64,000 nucleotides of DNA. Source: Cytauxzoon felis (lineage: Eukaryota; Apicomplexa; Aconoidasida; Piroplasmida; Theileriidae). Position 1 is the stretch's first letter. Every line of letters begins with the position of its first letter. The DNA is taken from contig JAIQCW010000071.1 of the NCBI GenBank assembly GCA_020283715.1, positions 32,236 to 96,235 on the forward strand, written 5' to 3'. The position numbers and the translations under genes were made by a program. Positions 9,047 through 20,500 of the stretch are shown piece after piece. The notes beneath the pieces were generated by a model that saw nothing but the letters and a program-made list of their open reading frames with translations, searched no databases and was not told where the DNA came from.

Positions 9047-11755
9047 TTATAATTTGAGTAGTGGGAATGTCATGACATCTTTGATATTTTTGGAGTTGGT
9101 GAGTACCATGACTAATCGATCGATACCGATACCTAATCCACCAATGGGTGGCATACCATAAGCAATTGAGTTTAGAAAATCTTTATCTTGATTATGTAAT
9201 TGTTTTTTAAATCTTTTAATAATTTCAATAGGATTACATTCTTCACTACAACCATTTGCGATTTCAATACCATTGATATAACTTTCAAATCTCATTGTTA
9301 ATCTGGGTTCATCTTTACATTTTAATGCTAATGGTGATATATCTAATGGTAAATGTGTAACATGTATAGGTTCTGTTAATAAATGTTCAATTTTATTTTT
9401 AAAAATTTCTTGTACAATTATACCCCAATCATTAGAATTTATAGAATTATAATTTGTAAATTTAATTAATTCATTTGTATTCATTTCAAGAACATTAATA
9501 CCTATATAATCTTTAATTAATTCTACCATTGATTTACGCTTCCATATAATTTTATTATTATTACAATATTTTAATTCTAATTTTAACATCAAATATGATA
9601 ATAATTCCTCAAAAATATTAATCATATCATCCATATTCATCATTTTACTATACATTTCAATCATAGTAAACTCAGGTGAATGACAAAAACTCACACCTTC
9701 ATTACGAAAACAACGACCAATCTCATAAATCTATAAAAATATATAACAAATAATACGTAAATTATATGTTGTCTACTCCACTCGAGGTCCAATCCAACTC
9801 TTCTTTCCACTCGCCTCCACTTTTCCTTGTCTTGCAGACAGCTCTTCCATTTACTTCCCCTTCCAGCTCCCATAGATCGCTTCCAGGTTCCACTTGAGGT
9901 TATTTACTAATCTCGACGAGATAAGGATAAAGTGACGGAATCTATGTTTGTGAGGATATCTCAAGGAATATAAATTGAAATGAAGTGAGGTTTAGTAAAT
10001 TAGATACAATCATCAAATTCCTCTTCAATGAAGTATTGATATTTATATTTCATCCAATATTCATGGAGTAATCTTCATGAGTTTCCCCAGAAATTATGAA
10101 ATTCCATCAAATTTTGGATGTAAAAGTGATGTTAGTGATTACAGTGATTGGACCTCAAGTGGACCACCCGCAGCTGATCTCAGGGAAGCGAAGGGGGAAA
10201 TAAATAGAGAAGGCCGTCTGCAAGACAAGGATGGACATCAAGTGGAGAGCTGTCTGCAAGAGAACGCAAGGTTGTAACCTCAGGTTGAAGAGCTGACGGT
10301 AGGACGATAATAGTTGGATTGGACCTAAGGTGATGAAGATGTGTATGTAACCTCGGATGGAGTATATATATCATTAGTGATATTTTATAATATATATTTG
10401 GAATGTATTATTCTTACCTTATCATGTAATCCAGAGATGATTAATCTTTTGAGGAATAATTCGGGTGCGATTCTTAGATATACATTATTATTTAGATGTT
10501 TTGATGATGTAATGAATGGTTGTGCTATAGCACCGGATGGTATATTTTGTAATATGGGTGTTTCAACTTCAATAAAATTTTTATCATTTAAAAATTGTCT
10601 AATATATTTAATAATATTACATCTTAATAATAATATATTTTTAGTATTTTTATTAATTAAAATATCTAAATGTCTTAATCTATAACGTGTTTCTATATCT
10701 TTAAGACCATGAAATAAATCAGGTAATGGTAATAAACATTTACTTAATATATAAATTTCATTTACTATTAATGTTAAACAACCTATATTTGTTTTTTTAA
10801 TATTACCTTTAATACCAATAATATCACCTATATCTAATAATTTCTCAATTTCTATAGGATTCAATTCTATACCATTAAATATAATTTTATTATTACGCCT
10901 TAACATAATCTGTAATTTTATATTCTTATCATCTATTATATCTATAAATAATCCATTATTCCTTATACTCATTATACGACCTTTACATTTCCATATAGGT
11001 TCCATAACCTCTTCACCATTCATTAAATCTTCATTTTCTGATATAATTACATTAAAATCATCCAAAAATTTCTCCTCCTTTAATTCAGGATATGGATTTA
11101 TCTTATATTTATTCTCAAGTATATTCAATTTTAATAAACGACTATTCAATTGAGTCACCAATGGATCATTAGCACAATACATCAATATATTCTCTAAACC
11201 ATGAATAATTGAATCATTACCAACCGATAATTCTATATCTGAAGTCGTATAGTTATCTATTTCACTCGAAGTCCCACCTAATGTCTTTCCACTCGCCGTT
11301 CCACCTGAGGTCGTCCTGCAGACAGCTCTTCTAATTACTTCCCCTTCCAGCTCCCGTAGATCGCTTTCAGGTTTTCCACCTGAGGTTACATCCAACACAT
11401 CCTTAGAACCATCTTCCATCATTCCCATGATGGATGATCCATCACTAGCCTTCTCACCGCCACGATCTCCGGGAGTGGCATTAGCGTTTACGGGGGGTGA
11501 ATTAGTAGAGCTCTCTGCAAGAGGAAGAGAGTTGGATTGGACTTCAGGTGGATCAGCAGAACAAGGATGGACTGCGATCTTCGAAGTAGAGTCATTGATG
11601 TATGAGTGATTGTTTGATGTACCTGAATACAGTTTATGATTTACAGGATTGGATGATATAAATGTGATATTTCTACATTTTAGAGCATGAATATCAATTA
11701 ACGCATAGGATATCAATACGCATAACAGCGATAGACATTTGATGTAGTACAACAT
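9047..11755 (-). CDS. Organellar (probably apicoplast) class II lysyl-tRNA synthetase
   Basis: Charges tRNA-Lys for organelle translation. Two exons, 10418-11755 and 9047-9730 (reverse), close in frame to 673 residues. Residues 1-25 form a hydrophobic signal peptide (CLSLLCVLISYALIDI), as expected for import to the apicoplast. Then comes a ~105-residue insert encoded by the palindromic repeat, then an OB-fold anticodon-binding domain (WKCKGRIMSIRNNGLFIDI). The class II catalytic domain has a motif 1 region around NFIEVETPILQ, motif 2 IYEIGRCFRNEG and motif 3 GGLGIGIDRLVM. The only intron, 9731-10417, is 687 bp and filled with repeat including one module G copy. The cytosolic LysRS must be encoded elsewhere. 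Confidence 0.85.
9778..10365. repeat. Repeat cluster with module G in LysRS intron
   Basis: Flanked by arms (CCACTCGAGGTCCAATCC on the left, GGATTGGACCTAAGGTGATG on the right). The central part 9903-10150 is one of six copies of the AT-richer module G. Lies wholly within the intron on the minus-strand gene. Confidence 0.85.
11262..11580. repeat. Palindromic repeat coding in LysRS exon 1
   Basis: Carries module F (CATCATTCCCATGATGG), module D with the CGTTTACGGGG variant and the module C variant AGCTCCCGTAGATCGC. Read on the gene strand it gives the peptides NANATPGDRG, SSIMGMMEDGSKDVLDV and ESDLRELEGEV, placed between the signal peptide and the anticodon-binding domain, that is in the transit-peptide region. 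Confidence 0.85.
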
Positions 11756-11983
11756 CAGATTCTGAAGACTTGTACAGTAACATTTGAAAATGTGATAAAG
11801 CCATTGAATATAATCTCCTTTATCATTATTGTAATTTAGCTGTTGTTAAAATTTATATTTATAACTGCATTTAATATACTCATTGACTATGGATCTGCTT
11901 GTGGGTACTGTTATGATCTATTGCCTTATTGTTTGATTTCATTCTTTATTCGCGGGGATTCTTTATAATTTTTTATAATTAAA

Positions 11984-12311
11984 ATGAAAAATGTCGATTT
12001 GACATCTCCTAATATGACATTTTCCATTGAAAATGAAGATCATACTCTAGGGAATGCACTGAGGACACTTTTGGTCGAGAGGAAGGATGTTGTATTCGCT
12101 GGGTATTCTGTACCTCATCCTATGCAGGCTGAAATGAATATTAGACTTCAAACTACAGGTGAGAAATAGTAGAATTTCTTATATTTCAACTACAGGAGCA
12201 CCCGCGATCAATATTTTCAGTGAATGTCTAGATGAATTGGTTGAAATATGTGATTTACTCACAGGAGCCTTCACTGAGGTCTCTAATAAAGTTGAATACA
12301 CCCAAGAATAA
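11984..12311 (+). CDS. RNA polymerase I/III subunit RPAC19 (AC19)
   Basis: Alpha-like subunit that pairs with AC40 in assembly of RNA polymerases I and III. Two exons, 11984-12158 and 12196-12311, separated by a 37-bp intron, give 96 residues. The RpoA/Rpb11 dimerisation signature is clear: ENEDHTLGNALRTLL near the N-terminus, then GYSVPHPMQAEMNIRLQTTG. The C-terminal helix follows (SECLDELVEICDLLTGAF). The length is short but normal for the apicomplexan form, which lacks long extensions. RPB11 of Pol II is the alternative; the HPMQAEMNIRLQT segment favours AC19. Confidence 0.85.
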
Positions 12312-12665
12312 ATTAATCTCTTAACATTTTTATTTATACATCAAACGTAATGAGTGACTCTTCGTTCATCGAAGATTACAATCCACCTTCGGTCTTACAG
12401 ATGGCTCTTTTATTTAGTTTTTATAAATGATATAATTGTTCTCTCAGAGATCATACATTTGTCTACCTGGAAGAACGACTCTTGTCTCTACACACCCTAT
12501 GTGGTAGCCCTTCAACATTCATTTATAAAATGTCTATATATGGCCTGATGGCTATTACATATCTCTACAAGTATTCATGTAGTTTTAATAAGGCATTTTC
12601 CATTTAAACGGCCTTTCAGTGTAAGATAATTTTTTATATTTTAAAAATGTGAATCGTAGATAGAC
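12312..12665. other. Intergenic region with a worn repeat remnant
   Basis: Bases 12380-12500 keep decayed pieces of the repeat family (CAATCCACCTTCGGTCTTACAGATGGC, TGTCTACCTGGAAGAACG-like). No gene is seen. The decay suggests an older insertion than the crisp copies elsewhere. Confidence 0.5.
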
Positions 12666-15600
12666 ATGACTGTACAATTTAAGCCTGAGGTCCTCAATGA
12701 CAGTCGTGAATTGTCATTGCTGGAATATTTCTTACAATTATCCTTATTTACTACGGATTTACACATTACTAGAGCTTGGAAACTGTGTACAAAGGATGTT
12801 GAAGAAGCATTCATAACCAATTCTGTAAAGGTACTTTCCACTCACACATTTTCACACATTTTCAGGATTATGAAGGATCGATCGTATCATTTTGGATGGA
12901 CTTGAATAAGATGGAACCACCTCAATCATTTGATGAGTGTGTCAATAAAGGATTAATTAATGCTGATCTATCAAAGCAACTCTATGAAACAGGTACCATC
13001 GCTCCACCTCTAGGATTCGAAGGTAATCCTATAGGATCCTATAAAATGCTACTTTTCAAAGTCGCTCTAGGACGCATACTCGTACATAACGATTCAGGTT
13101 TGTCCACAAACAAACATAGTGATCTCTTCACCCGAAATATTATACACCTCTTCATTCCACTCGCCGTGGTGCCTCTTCTATTTACCTCCCCTTCCAGCTC
13201 CCGTAGATCGCTTCCAGGTGTTTTACTTCCACTTGATGTTACATCTACTAGGATAGCCTGGATCTTTATCACCAAGTGCCTCTTTAATTGTCTCGAGTTT
13301 ATCTTTAAGATCTTTACTAATTGTACCTGGAATTATTTCATCATAACCATTAGTCTCTTGTGTCCATTTATTGGCACCGTTTTCCAACGTACGTTTATAC
13401 CATTTATTCTTCTGACTATTACCTTTTCCGCCATCTTGAGATAAACATATTAACAGAGGTTTTTCTAGATCAGGTTTATTATTTTTCAGTGGAAAATATA
13501 CAAATACACCTCCATTATTTTGAAATGTAAAACCATTGAGTGTATCTTGATCAATTCCATTCGTCACCTGACCATGTATAGTTATGCGATTAATATTGAA
13601 GGTAGTGACACCAGCAACATAATGTTTAAAACCTTTATATGTAGCAGTACTAGGTTGACTTTCCTCAACTGGCGTAACAGTAATCGTATTATTTGTGTCA
13701 TTAGGATTTGCTGTATATGGAGTACTTGTATTATTCCTTTCAAGTTTAACCTCAAATTTCCCTTTAACCTCACCAAGTTTCTCTCCAAGTGTTTGAAGAC
13801 CATTACTAATCCCGTAGCCGATCTCAGGGAAGCGGAGGGAAGAGTAAATAAAAGAGCTGACGGCAGGACGACCTCAGGTGGAACACTTAGTGGAACATTA
13901 GATATAACTTGTGTGTAGAATGTCATTTAATATTTAGATAAATTTTTGGAGTGTGAGATTCCGAGTTCATATAATTCATTGGAGTTGAATATAAATACTG
14001 AGCCTAAATATTACAATTCATTATATCGTATAAATGATTCTAAACAAGTATTACCATATGCAATAGTTGAATTGGAATTTGTACCAATACATATAGATGT
14101 ACCAGAGCCTATATGTGAAATGTGTGAAATGGCACCTGCAAAATGGTATTGTCATTCAGATAGGTAATTTAATTACATAAATAAATATATATATTTAAAT
14201 ATAGAGCACATTTTTGTGATGATTGCGATATTAAACAACACTCTTCAACGCCAATTTTCTCTAGACATAAAAGAATATCATTCACCAAATCTCCAAACCA
14301 ATTCGGACTCTGTGAAGAACATATATCAGAAACCATCGATATGGTCTGCATAAAAGTTTGTTTACATGCACTAAAGAATATGTTAACTCCACCTGAGATC
14401 AAATCCAACTCTTTTCCACTAGGCGTGGAGCCTCTTCTATTTACCTATCTCTAAAGAGTAGAGCCACTCCCGGAGATCGTGGCAGTGATGAAGGCAGTGA
14501 TGGAAGTAGAGGTAATGATTGGACCTCAAGTGGAACCCGTAGCTGATCTCAGGGAAGCGAAGGGGGAACTAAATAGAAGAGCTGACGGCAGGACTAACCT
14601 CGGGTGGAGAGCTCTCTGCAAGAGGAAAAGAGTTGGATTTGACCTCCAGTGGATACATACCGGTGATATGATGATTCTCGGTATATATTTGATAAAAATT
14701 CCTGTGATGTTTATTTTTATAGTGTTATACTGCTTTATGCAGTCATTGTATATTGTATGGTAGTCATTCTGATCCTAGTTTCTTTGATCATCCATTAATG
14801 TCTACATTGGATGCTTATGAGTTTTCGGTTAAAAAGAATTCTTCTAGTGATGAATTATTATCACAAAGGACTGCTCTTATAACTAGTCGTATTAAAAATA
14901 GACATAATTTATTGTCACAAATTTATGCAAATTCAATATCATTACAAACAAAGATAGATAATGCCAGCAAATTACTTATTGAACAACTCAATATCATGAA
15001 AGATAAAAAATTAAGATACCTACAAGCAATCACACGAGAAGTCAATACACAACTACTCATTATAAACTGGATTGAAGTACGTTTTAACACACTCATAACA
15101 TATCCAACCTTCACCACAATCTCCACTTTCCCTTTACTTCGTACTCATCTTCCACTACCCCTTCCCTTCCACTCGCCGTGGTGCCTCTTCTATTTACTTC
15201 CCCCTCCGCTTCCCTGAGATCGCTTCCAGGTATTACAGTTGAGGTCTCCACCTGAGGTCCAATCACTGTAATCACTACATTCAATTTTACCTCCAAATTT
15301 TGAAGGAAAATCTGAATTTCTTGGGAAACTACTGATAATATCTCAATGACTATTGAATGTATTTCTGATGTCAATACTTCATTGAAGAGCTCATTGATGA
15401 TACTATTGAGTTATATCATCCTTACTTCATTTCAATTTATATTCATTGAGATATTCTGACAAACATGGATTCCATCACTTTAGTCATATCTCGTCGAGAT
15501 TAGTAATTAACCTCTGGTGGAAAACCCGTAGCTGATCTCAGGGAAGCGGAGGGGGAGGTAAATAGAGGAGCTGTCTGCAGGACCACCACGGCTAGTGGAA

Positions 15601-17081
15601 GAAGAGTAGGATTGGACATCGAGTGTTATGTTTGATGAATTAATTATAATATTACAGTCATTTTTGAATCATTTATTGTTATCGTTAGAGCCTGCTGAGT
15701 TTGTTCAATGTAAGAAGCGTTATGATTTATTGATATGTAAGATGTTTGATGGTGATTTTAAGATATCATCTAGTTTATCTGATATGCCTATTTGGATGTC
15801 TAAAAAATTATTATTGACTGGTGATGTAGATGTTCGTTGTTTATCATTGGAACAATTGAGATTGACCGATTATAATATTGTTAATAATGATAAGGATGAG
15901 ATACCTAAAGAATGGACACCATTAAATTTATATGATAATTGGAATGATGAAATTGGACATTATTCAGATTCTATAGATGATGATAATAAAAAAACTAATA
16001 GTACCAATGTTAATATAGATACTAATTCTTATGAGATTGATTTAAATATTATTAATAAACTTTGGCATTTACTTTCAGAGATAAAAATGGCTACTTTATT
16101 ACATATAATTAAAGTATATTTATATATATATAGAGATGATAATAATAATATTTTTAGATTATTAAAGTACCAGATCGCAATCAATTTATAAAATGTTGTT
16201 GTGTATTAGCTAATAAATATGAACAATTACATAATTTTTTTAAATTTGCTATAGAGGTAATGTTTTTATATATTTATTATAAATATTATAGTATGAATTA
16301 GATATTACAAAAAATTATGGATATTGTATATTAATGAGAAGTACTAGTATATTATCTGATATAATTATATATATATTTATAAATGAATCTAGTGCATGTC
16401 AAGAAACTATTGATTGGTTAAAATTATTATGTTCTAATATATTAAATTATTTATCTTGTGAATATGATATTAAATCAACATCTAAAGATTGTATTATACA
16501 AATTATTAATAAATTAATAAATACTATTGATATTATTAATATACCATCATCATTACGTTTTATTTTATATCTATTAAATGATACATTACCAAATTATAAT
16601 TGTAATCTATGTATAGATGCATTAATTGGTGTTATATTCTCAAATTTTTGTAGAAATATTAAATTTTATTATAATATTAATCTAGAAAATACTAAACAAT
16701 CTGCTTATTTTAAAGATTTTATTAATGAAATCTCATTCTTATTCGGTAGAATTGGTATATTATGTTGGGAATTTAATGATTCTAATTCATTCGAATCTAA
16801 TCTTATTAATCAGGTATCTATATCCTTCTATTATTCATATTAATTTCATTCAGTTGCAAGATTGGATGAATAAATTACTCAACAAACCTAGAATTATATC
16901 TAAATTACATCTAAAAAATGATACAAATATAAATAAATCTGCAATTTTTATACTCGAAATCATCAAAAATATCAAACATGAATTAAATTCTGGAACATTA
17001 AATATTACCACACAAGAATCTAATCTACTCACAAATAAACTCAACCTATTACCACTATTCCAATTAACCAATCAAATATAA
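12666..17081 (+). CDS. B-box zinc-finger protein with PARP-like segment and coiled coil
   Basis: Nine exons fit in phase: 12666-12830, 12866-13097, 13938-14163, 14205-14355, 14723-15076, 15658-16113, 16158-16256, 16292-16813 and 16854-17081, for 810 residues. After an N-terminal helical part, YKMLLFKVALGRILVHND and SKQVLPYAIVELEF resemble the C-terminal half of an ADP-ribosyltransferase (PARP) catalytic fold. Two B-box-like zinc fingers follow: CEMCEMAPAKWYC...HFCDDCDIKQH and LCEEH...CIKCYTALCSHC. A coiled coil (ELLSQRTALITSRIKNRHNLL) and a 400-residue helical C-terminus, of unknown fold, complete it. Three introns (13098-13937, 14356-14722, 15077-15657) are swollen by repeats. The function is unknown; a regulator or adaptor is likely. 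The joining of the first two exons to the B-box rests on splice phase and PARP-like continuity. Confidence 0.65.
13143..13250. repeat. Repeat piece at one end of intronic gene fragment
   Basis: Modules CCACTCGCCGTGGTGCCTC, CCCCTTCCAGCTCCCGTAG and TTCCACTTGATGTTACATC. It abuts the C-terminal end of the reverse-strand gene fragment. Confidence 0.75.
13246..13812 (-). pseudogene. Fragment of a lineage-specific gene family, antisense inside an intron
   Basis: An open stretch of about 188 codons with no start codon and no stop of its own, bounded on both sides by palindromic repeats and lying within the 840-bp first large intron of the B-box gene. It encodes KFEVKLERNN, TITVTPVEES, YKGFKHYVAGV, INRITIHGQV, GGVFVYFPL, KPLLICLSQDG and NKWYKRTLENG. 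The same blocks in the same order occur at 30904-31540, so the two are paralogues. The family is not one I can name. It may belong to secreted or surface proteins of piroplasms. Confidence 0.65.
13798..13905. repeat. Repeat piece at the other end of intronic gene fragment
   Basis: CCCGTAGCCGATCTCAGGG with AGGGAAGAGTAAATAAAAG, CTGACGGCAGGACGACC and CTCAGGTGGAAC. Together with 13143-13250 it brackets the captured gene fragment. Confidence 0.8.
14388..14665. repeat. Repeat cluster in intron of B-box gene
   Basis: Starts CTCCACCTGAGATCAAATCC and ends TTGGATTTGACCTCCAGTGG, which are inverted arms. Module D and module C lie between. Wholly within intron 14356-14722. Confidence 0.8.
15135..15625. 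repeat. Repeat cluster with module G in intron of B-box gene
   Basis: CCACTCGCCGTGGTGCCTC at the left and CCACCACGGCTAGTGG at the right, with module G at about 15262-15508. Wholly within intron 15077-15657. Confidence 0.85.
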
Positions 17082-17106
17082 ATCTTATTCTAATATAATA
17101 TATACT

Positions 17107-17560
17107 ACATCTGAAGTTACAGCCCTGATGTTCCACCTGAGGTCGTCTTGCAGACAGCTCTTTCAATTACTTCCCCTTCCAGCTCCCGTAGATCGCTTCC
17201 AGGTAGTCCACTTGATGTCAATCATTACATTCACCTATCTGATCTTATTCCATGTTGGTATGAATTCTAAAGTCTATAAATTATGGGGACTATCATGGGG
17301 TTTATTATCTGAATAATGGGGTTTATTATTTAGATTATAGGGTGGATTATTATTATTATTGTGTTTTTTATCCCTACATTCCCCCACTACCCCATCTTCG
17401 CCACGATCTACGGGAGTGGCTCTACTCTTTAGAGATAGGTAATTAAAAGAGCTGTCTGCAAGACGAAGATAAGGCTGTAACCTGGAGTAGAGAGCTGACG
17501 ACAGTGGGAAGAGGAGGTGTAGAGAAGATGTAGTGATTGGACCTCAGGTGGAAAGATTGT
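17107..17560. repeat. Two repeat pieces between convergent genes
   Basis: 17107-17225 and 17390-17560 are palindromic modules. Between them (17280-17400) lies the separate ATGGGGTTTATTATC...TTTTTTATCCC element (module J). The stretch separates the 3' ends of the B-box gene and the SPP gene. Confidence 0.8.
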
Positions 17561-17577
17561 ATAACATTTAGGTGAAT

Positions 17578-20500
17578 TTAATTACTGTGTATTTTATTTT
17601 TGGAATTGAGTTCTTCAGTGGTGTGTACAATTCTGGTCCAGAGGTTATGTTGATCGAATCCATAAACTTGTGAGTTAATTAATAATCGTACATCATCGGG
17701 TGTTATGCGATTTAATACAGTTTTAAAATCTGTTAATGCTTTAGAATTTTTAATTGGTTGTTCTAAAAGTTGAATTCCAGACATTTGTCTAACCCAATAA
17801 AATGGTTGTTTACTTTCTTTTGTCATTTTTGATAACAGTTGATGTTTTGCACGATCTATATGAAATTCATTAAATGATGCCGTACCATTACGTATCTCCT
17901 CAAGTATTCTCTTAGCCTCATCCAATATAATCAACGATTTATCAAATGAACTGTGAATAGATATCACAAAATAACCTGCAAATTGAACATCATACATAGT
18001 AAACTCTACATTCGATTCATACGTCAAATGCTTCTCCGATCTCAACTATAAATATATAATATAAACAAACAGAAACCAGTCCGCCTTTCCACCCGATGTT
18101 ACATCCACCTCTATTCCCACTCGCCGTGGAGGCTTCCTCCAATTACCTATCTCTAAAGAGTAGAGCCACTCCCAGAGATCGTGGCAGTTATGTAATTAGT
18201 ACATGACCTCAAGTGGATTACCCGCAGCTGATCTCAGGGAAGCGGAGGGAGAAGTAAATAGAAGAGGCTCCACGCCTAGTGGGAGACAAGGTTGTAACCT
18301 CAGGTGGAGTGCTGTCTATGAGACGAAGAGATGTATAAGACTTACGATTGTGAATGTGCGATTATTGATTAGTTCTTGTAGTAGGCATGTGGCTGCTTTA
18401 GGGAATGCTGGATGTAGCCATAAATTTTTTCTGATTTTTGCGAGTATTTCTAAATATATATATGAATTTAAATGGTATAAGCATACTCATTCTATCTAAT
18501 GCACCTTGAACACTAAGATCATGTCTACAGAAATATATTTTATATAATTTTTAAAACATACATCAATGTATTCTCCAATACATCAGCCATATGAGTACCA
18601 TCAGGTAATATACCACTCGAATTCGGAGCATGACCAGATAATAAAACAATCGCACGCTCCTGATTGTCATTTATATATATAACCTTATCCCTATCTTCCT
18701 CTTCACCACTCGAGGTCCAATCCAACTCTGTTCCATTCTGCGTTGTACATGAAGTCGTCCTGCCGTCAGCTTCTTTATTTACTTCCCCCTTCGCTTCCCT
18801 GAGATCAGCTACGGGTTCTCCACTTGAGATTAGATCCTCAACACCTTCTCCATCGCCACGATCTCCGGGAGTGGCATTACCGTTTACGGGGAGTGAATTA
18901 GAGGAGGCCTCCACGGCTAGTGGAAGAAGAGTTGGATTGGACCTCGGTGGAGAGGCCTCCACGGCGAGTGGAACAGAGGTAACCTCGGGTGGAAGTGGAA
19001 CATTGATAGTATTAAATTCTTGTTGAATGAATGTTTTTGGTATAAGATTGTATTTGAGATTATCATTTTGTCTTTGTGGTAGATTGATGGTAGCTAGATA
19101 ATTACGTATGAGTGGTTTAAGTATATTTAAATCTATATTTCCTGAGATTGAGATTTCGATAGAATCACGATTAAAGATTGAAGATAGATCATTTTGTACA
19201 TTTGATAATGTTGTTTGATTAATAAAATCATTTGTAAAATTATGGAAAGATAATAGACCATTACTCATAGAATGTATTAAATCACCAATACCATATGCCT
19301 ATTAAAATAGAATATAATGATTTTAAAAAAAATATTTTATATAAAATTACATTTAAATCTTGTTGATAAATAATACGATCCCTTTTAATTTTATCTAATG
19401 CACGTATAAATGCATCAGGTTCTATTTTATGATATTGTATTAAATGGTATAAAATTTGTAATGAATTTTCTAAATTATTATTAATTTTTATATTAGAATA
19501 TGGAAATGTTATTTCAATAATAAAATAATCTTCAATCATATTTATCATTACATCTATTAAATGTCTACTACAAAACATTTCAACTTCTGTACGTGTTAAT
19601 TTACCTATAGCACCACCTTCCATCATAGATGATGCTGCAATTAATAAATTTATTTTTTTACGTTTTAATTCTTCTATATTATTTATATTATAATTTAATG
19701 GTATTAAACATCTTATACATGTAAATTGTACATCATCATATTTAAAATTAATTTTTAAACCATTTGATAATTGATATAATTTTATTGTATCATCATTAAT
19801 AGAATATAATTCTAATGATTTATCTAATGTAGACATTATAGGTTTATCTGATTGTATCATAGAATATGTATATTTACCATCTTCTACACCTTGTATATCT
19901 TTAGAAGATAATAAAATTTTCTTCTCTAAATCACTATAATCATTATAATTAACCTCTGTAGCTTTAGCATATTCTAATTCTGTTAATAAACAATGAGATT
20001 CTTTCAAATCATCAATATATTTTCTCATAATACATGTCAAATCATCACTAAAATTAAATAATTCCAACTTGTCATAAATACTCTCCTTTGGAGATAAAAT
20101 CGGAGAAAAATCTGGTCTTTTACCATCCAATTTCATATTTATTATCGCATTTTTCTGACAATTAGTCAATAATTTAGATGGTACCTTAATTTATTTTAAA
20201 TAATAATGATAAATAAAATACCTGAATTGGAGTAAATGATGACCCATCCGATGATTCACACGCCCTATTGAAAGTATCCAATAATACCGATGAATCTATA
20301 GAAATTATAGATGAGAAATGAAGTGAATACTCGACCTGATGTCCAATCCTACTATTATTTCGTCCTGCCGTCAGCTTCTCTATTTATCTCCCCTTCCAGC
20401 TCCCGTAGATCGCTTCCAGGTTCCACCTGAGGTTAATTCCTAATCTCGACGAGATATGACTAAAGTGACGAAATATATGTTTGATACGACATCTCAATGA

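Noticed and set aside
10341..10685. 114-codon forward frame over the LysRS gene
   Set aside because: It is antisense to conserved LysRS sequence near motif 1; a shadow.
15262..15508. Module G as a C/D box snoRNA
   Set aside because: A TGATGA is present in several copies, but a paired D box with short terminal stem is not conserved between copies.
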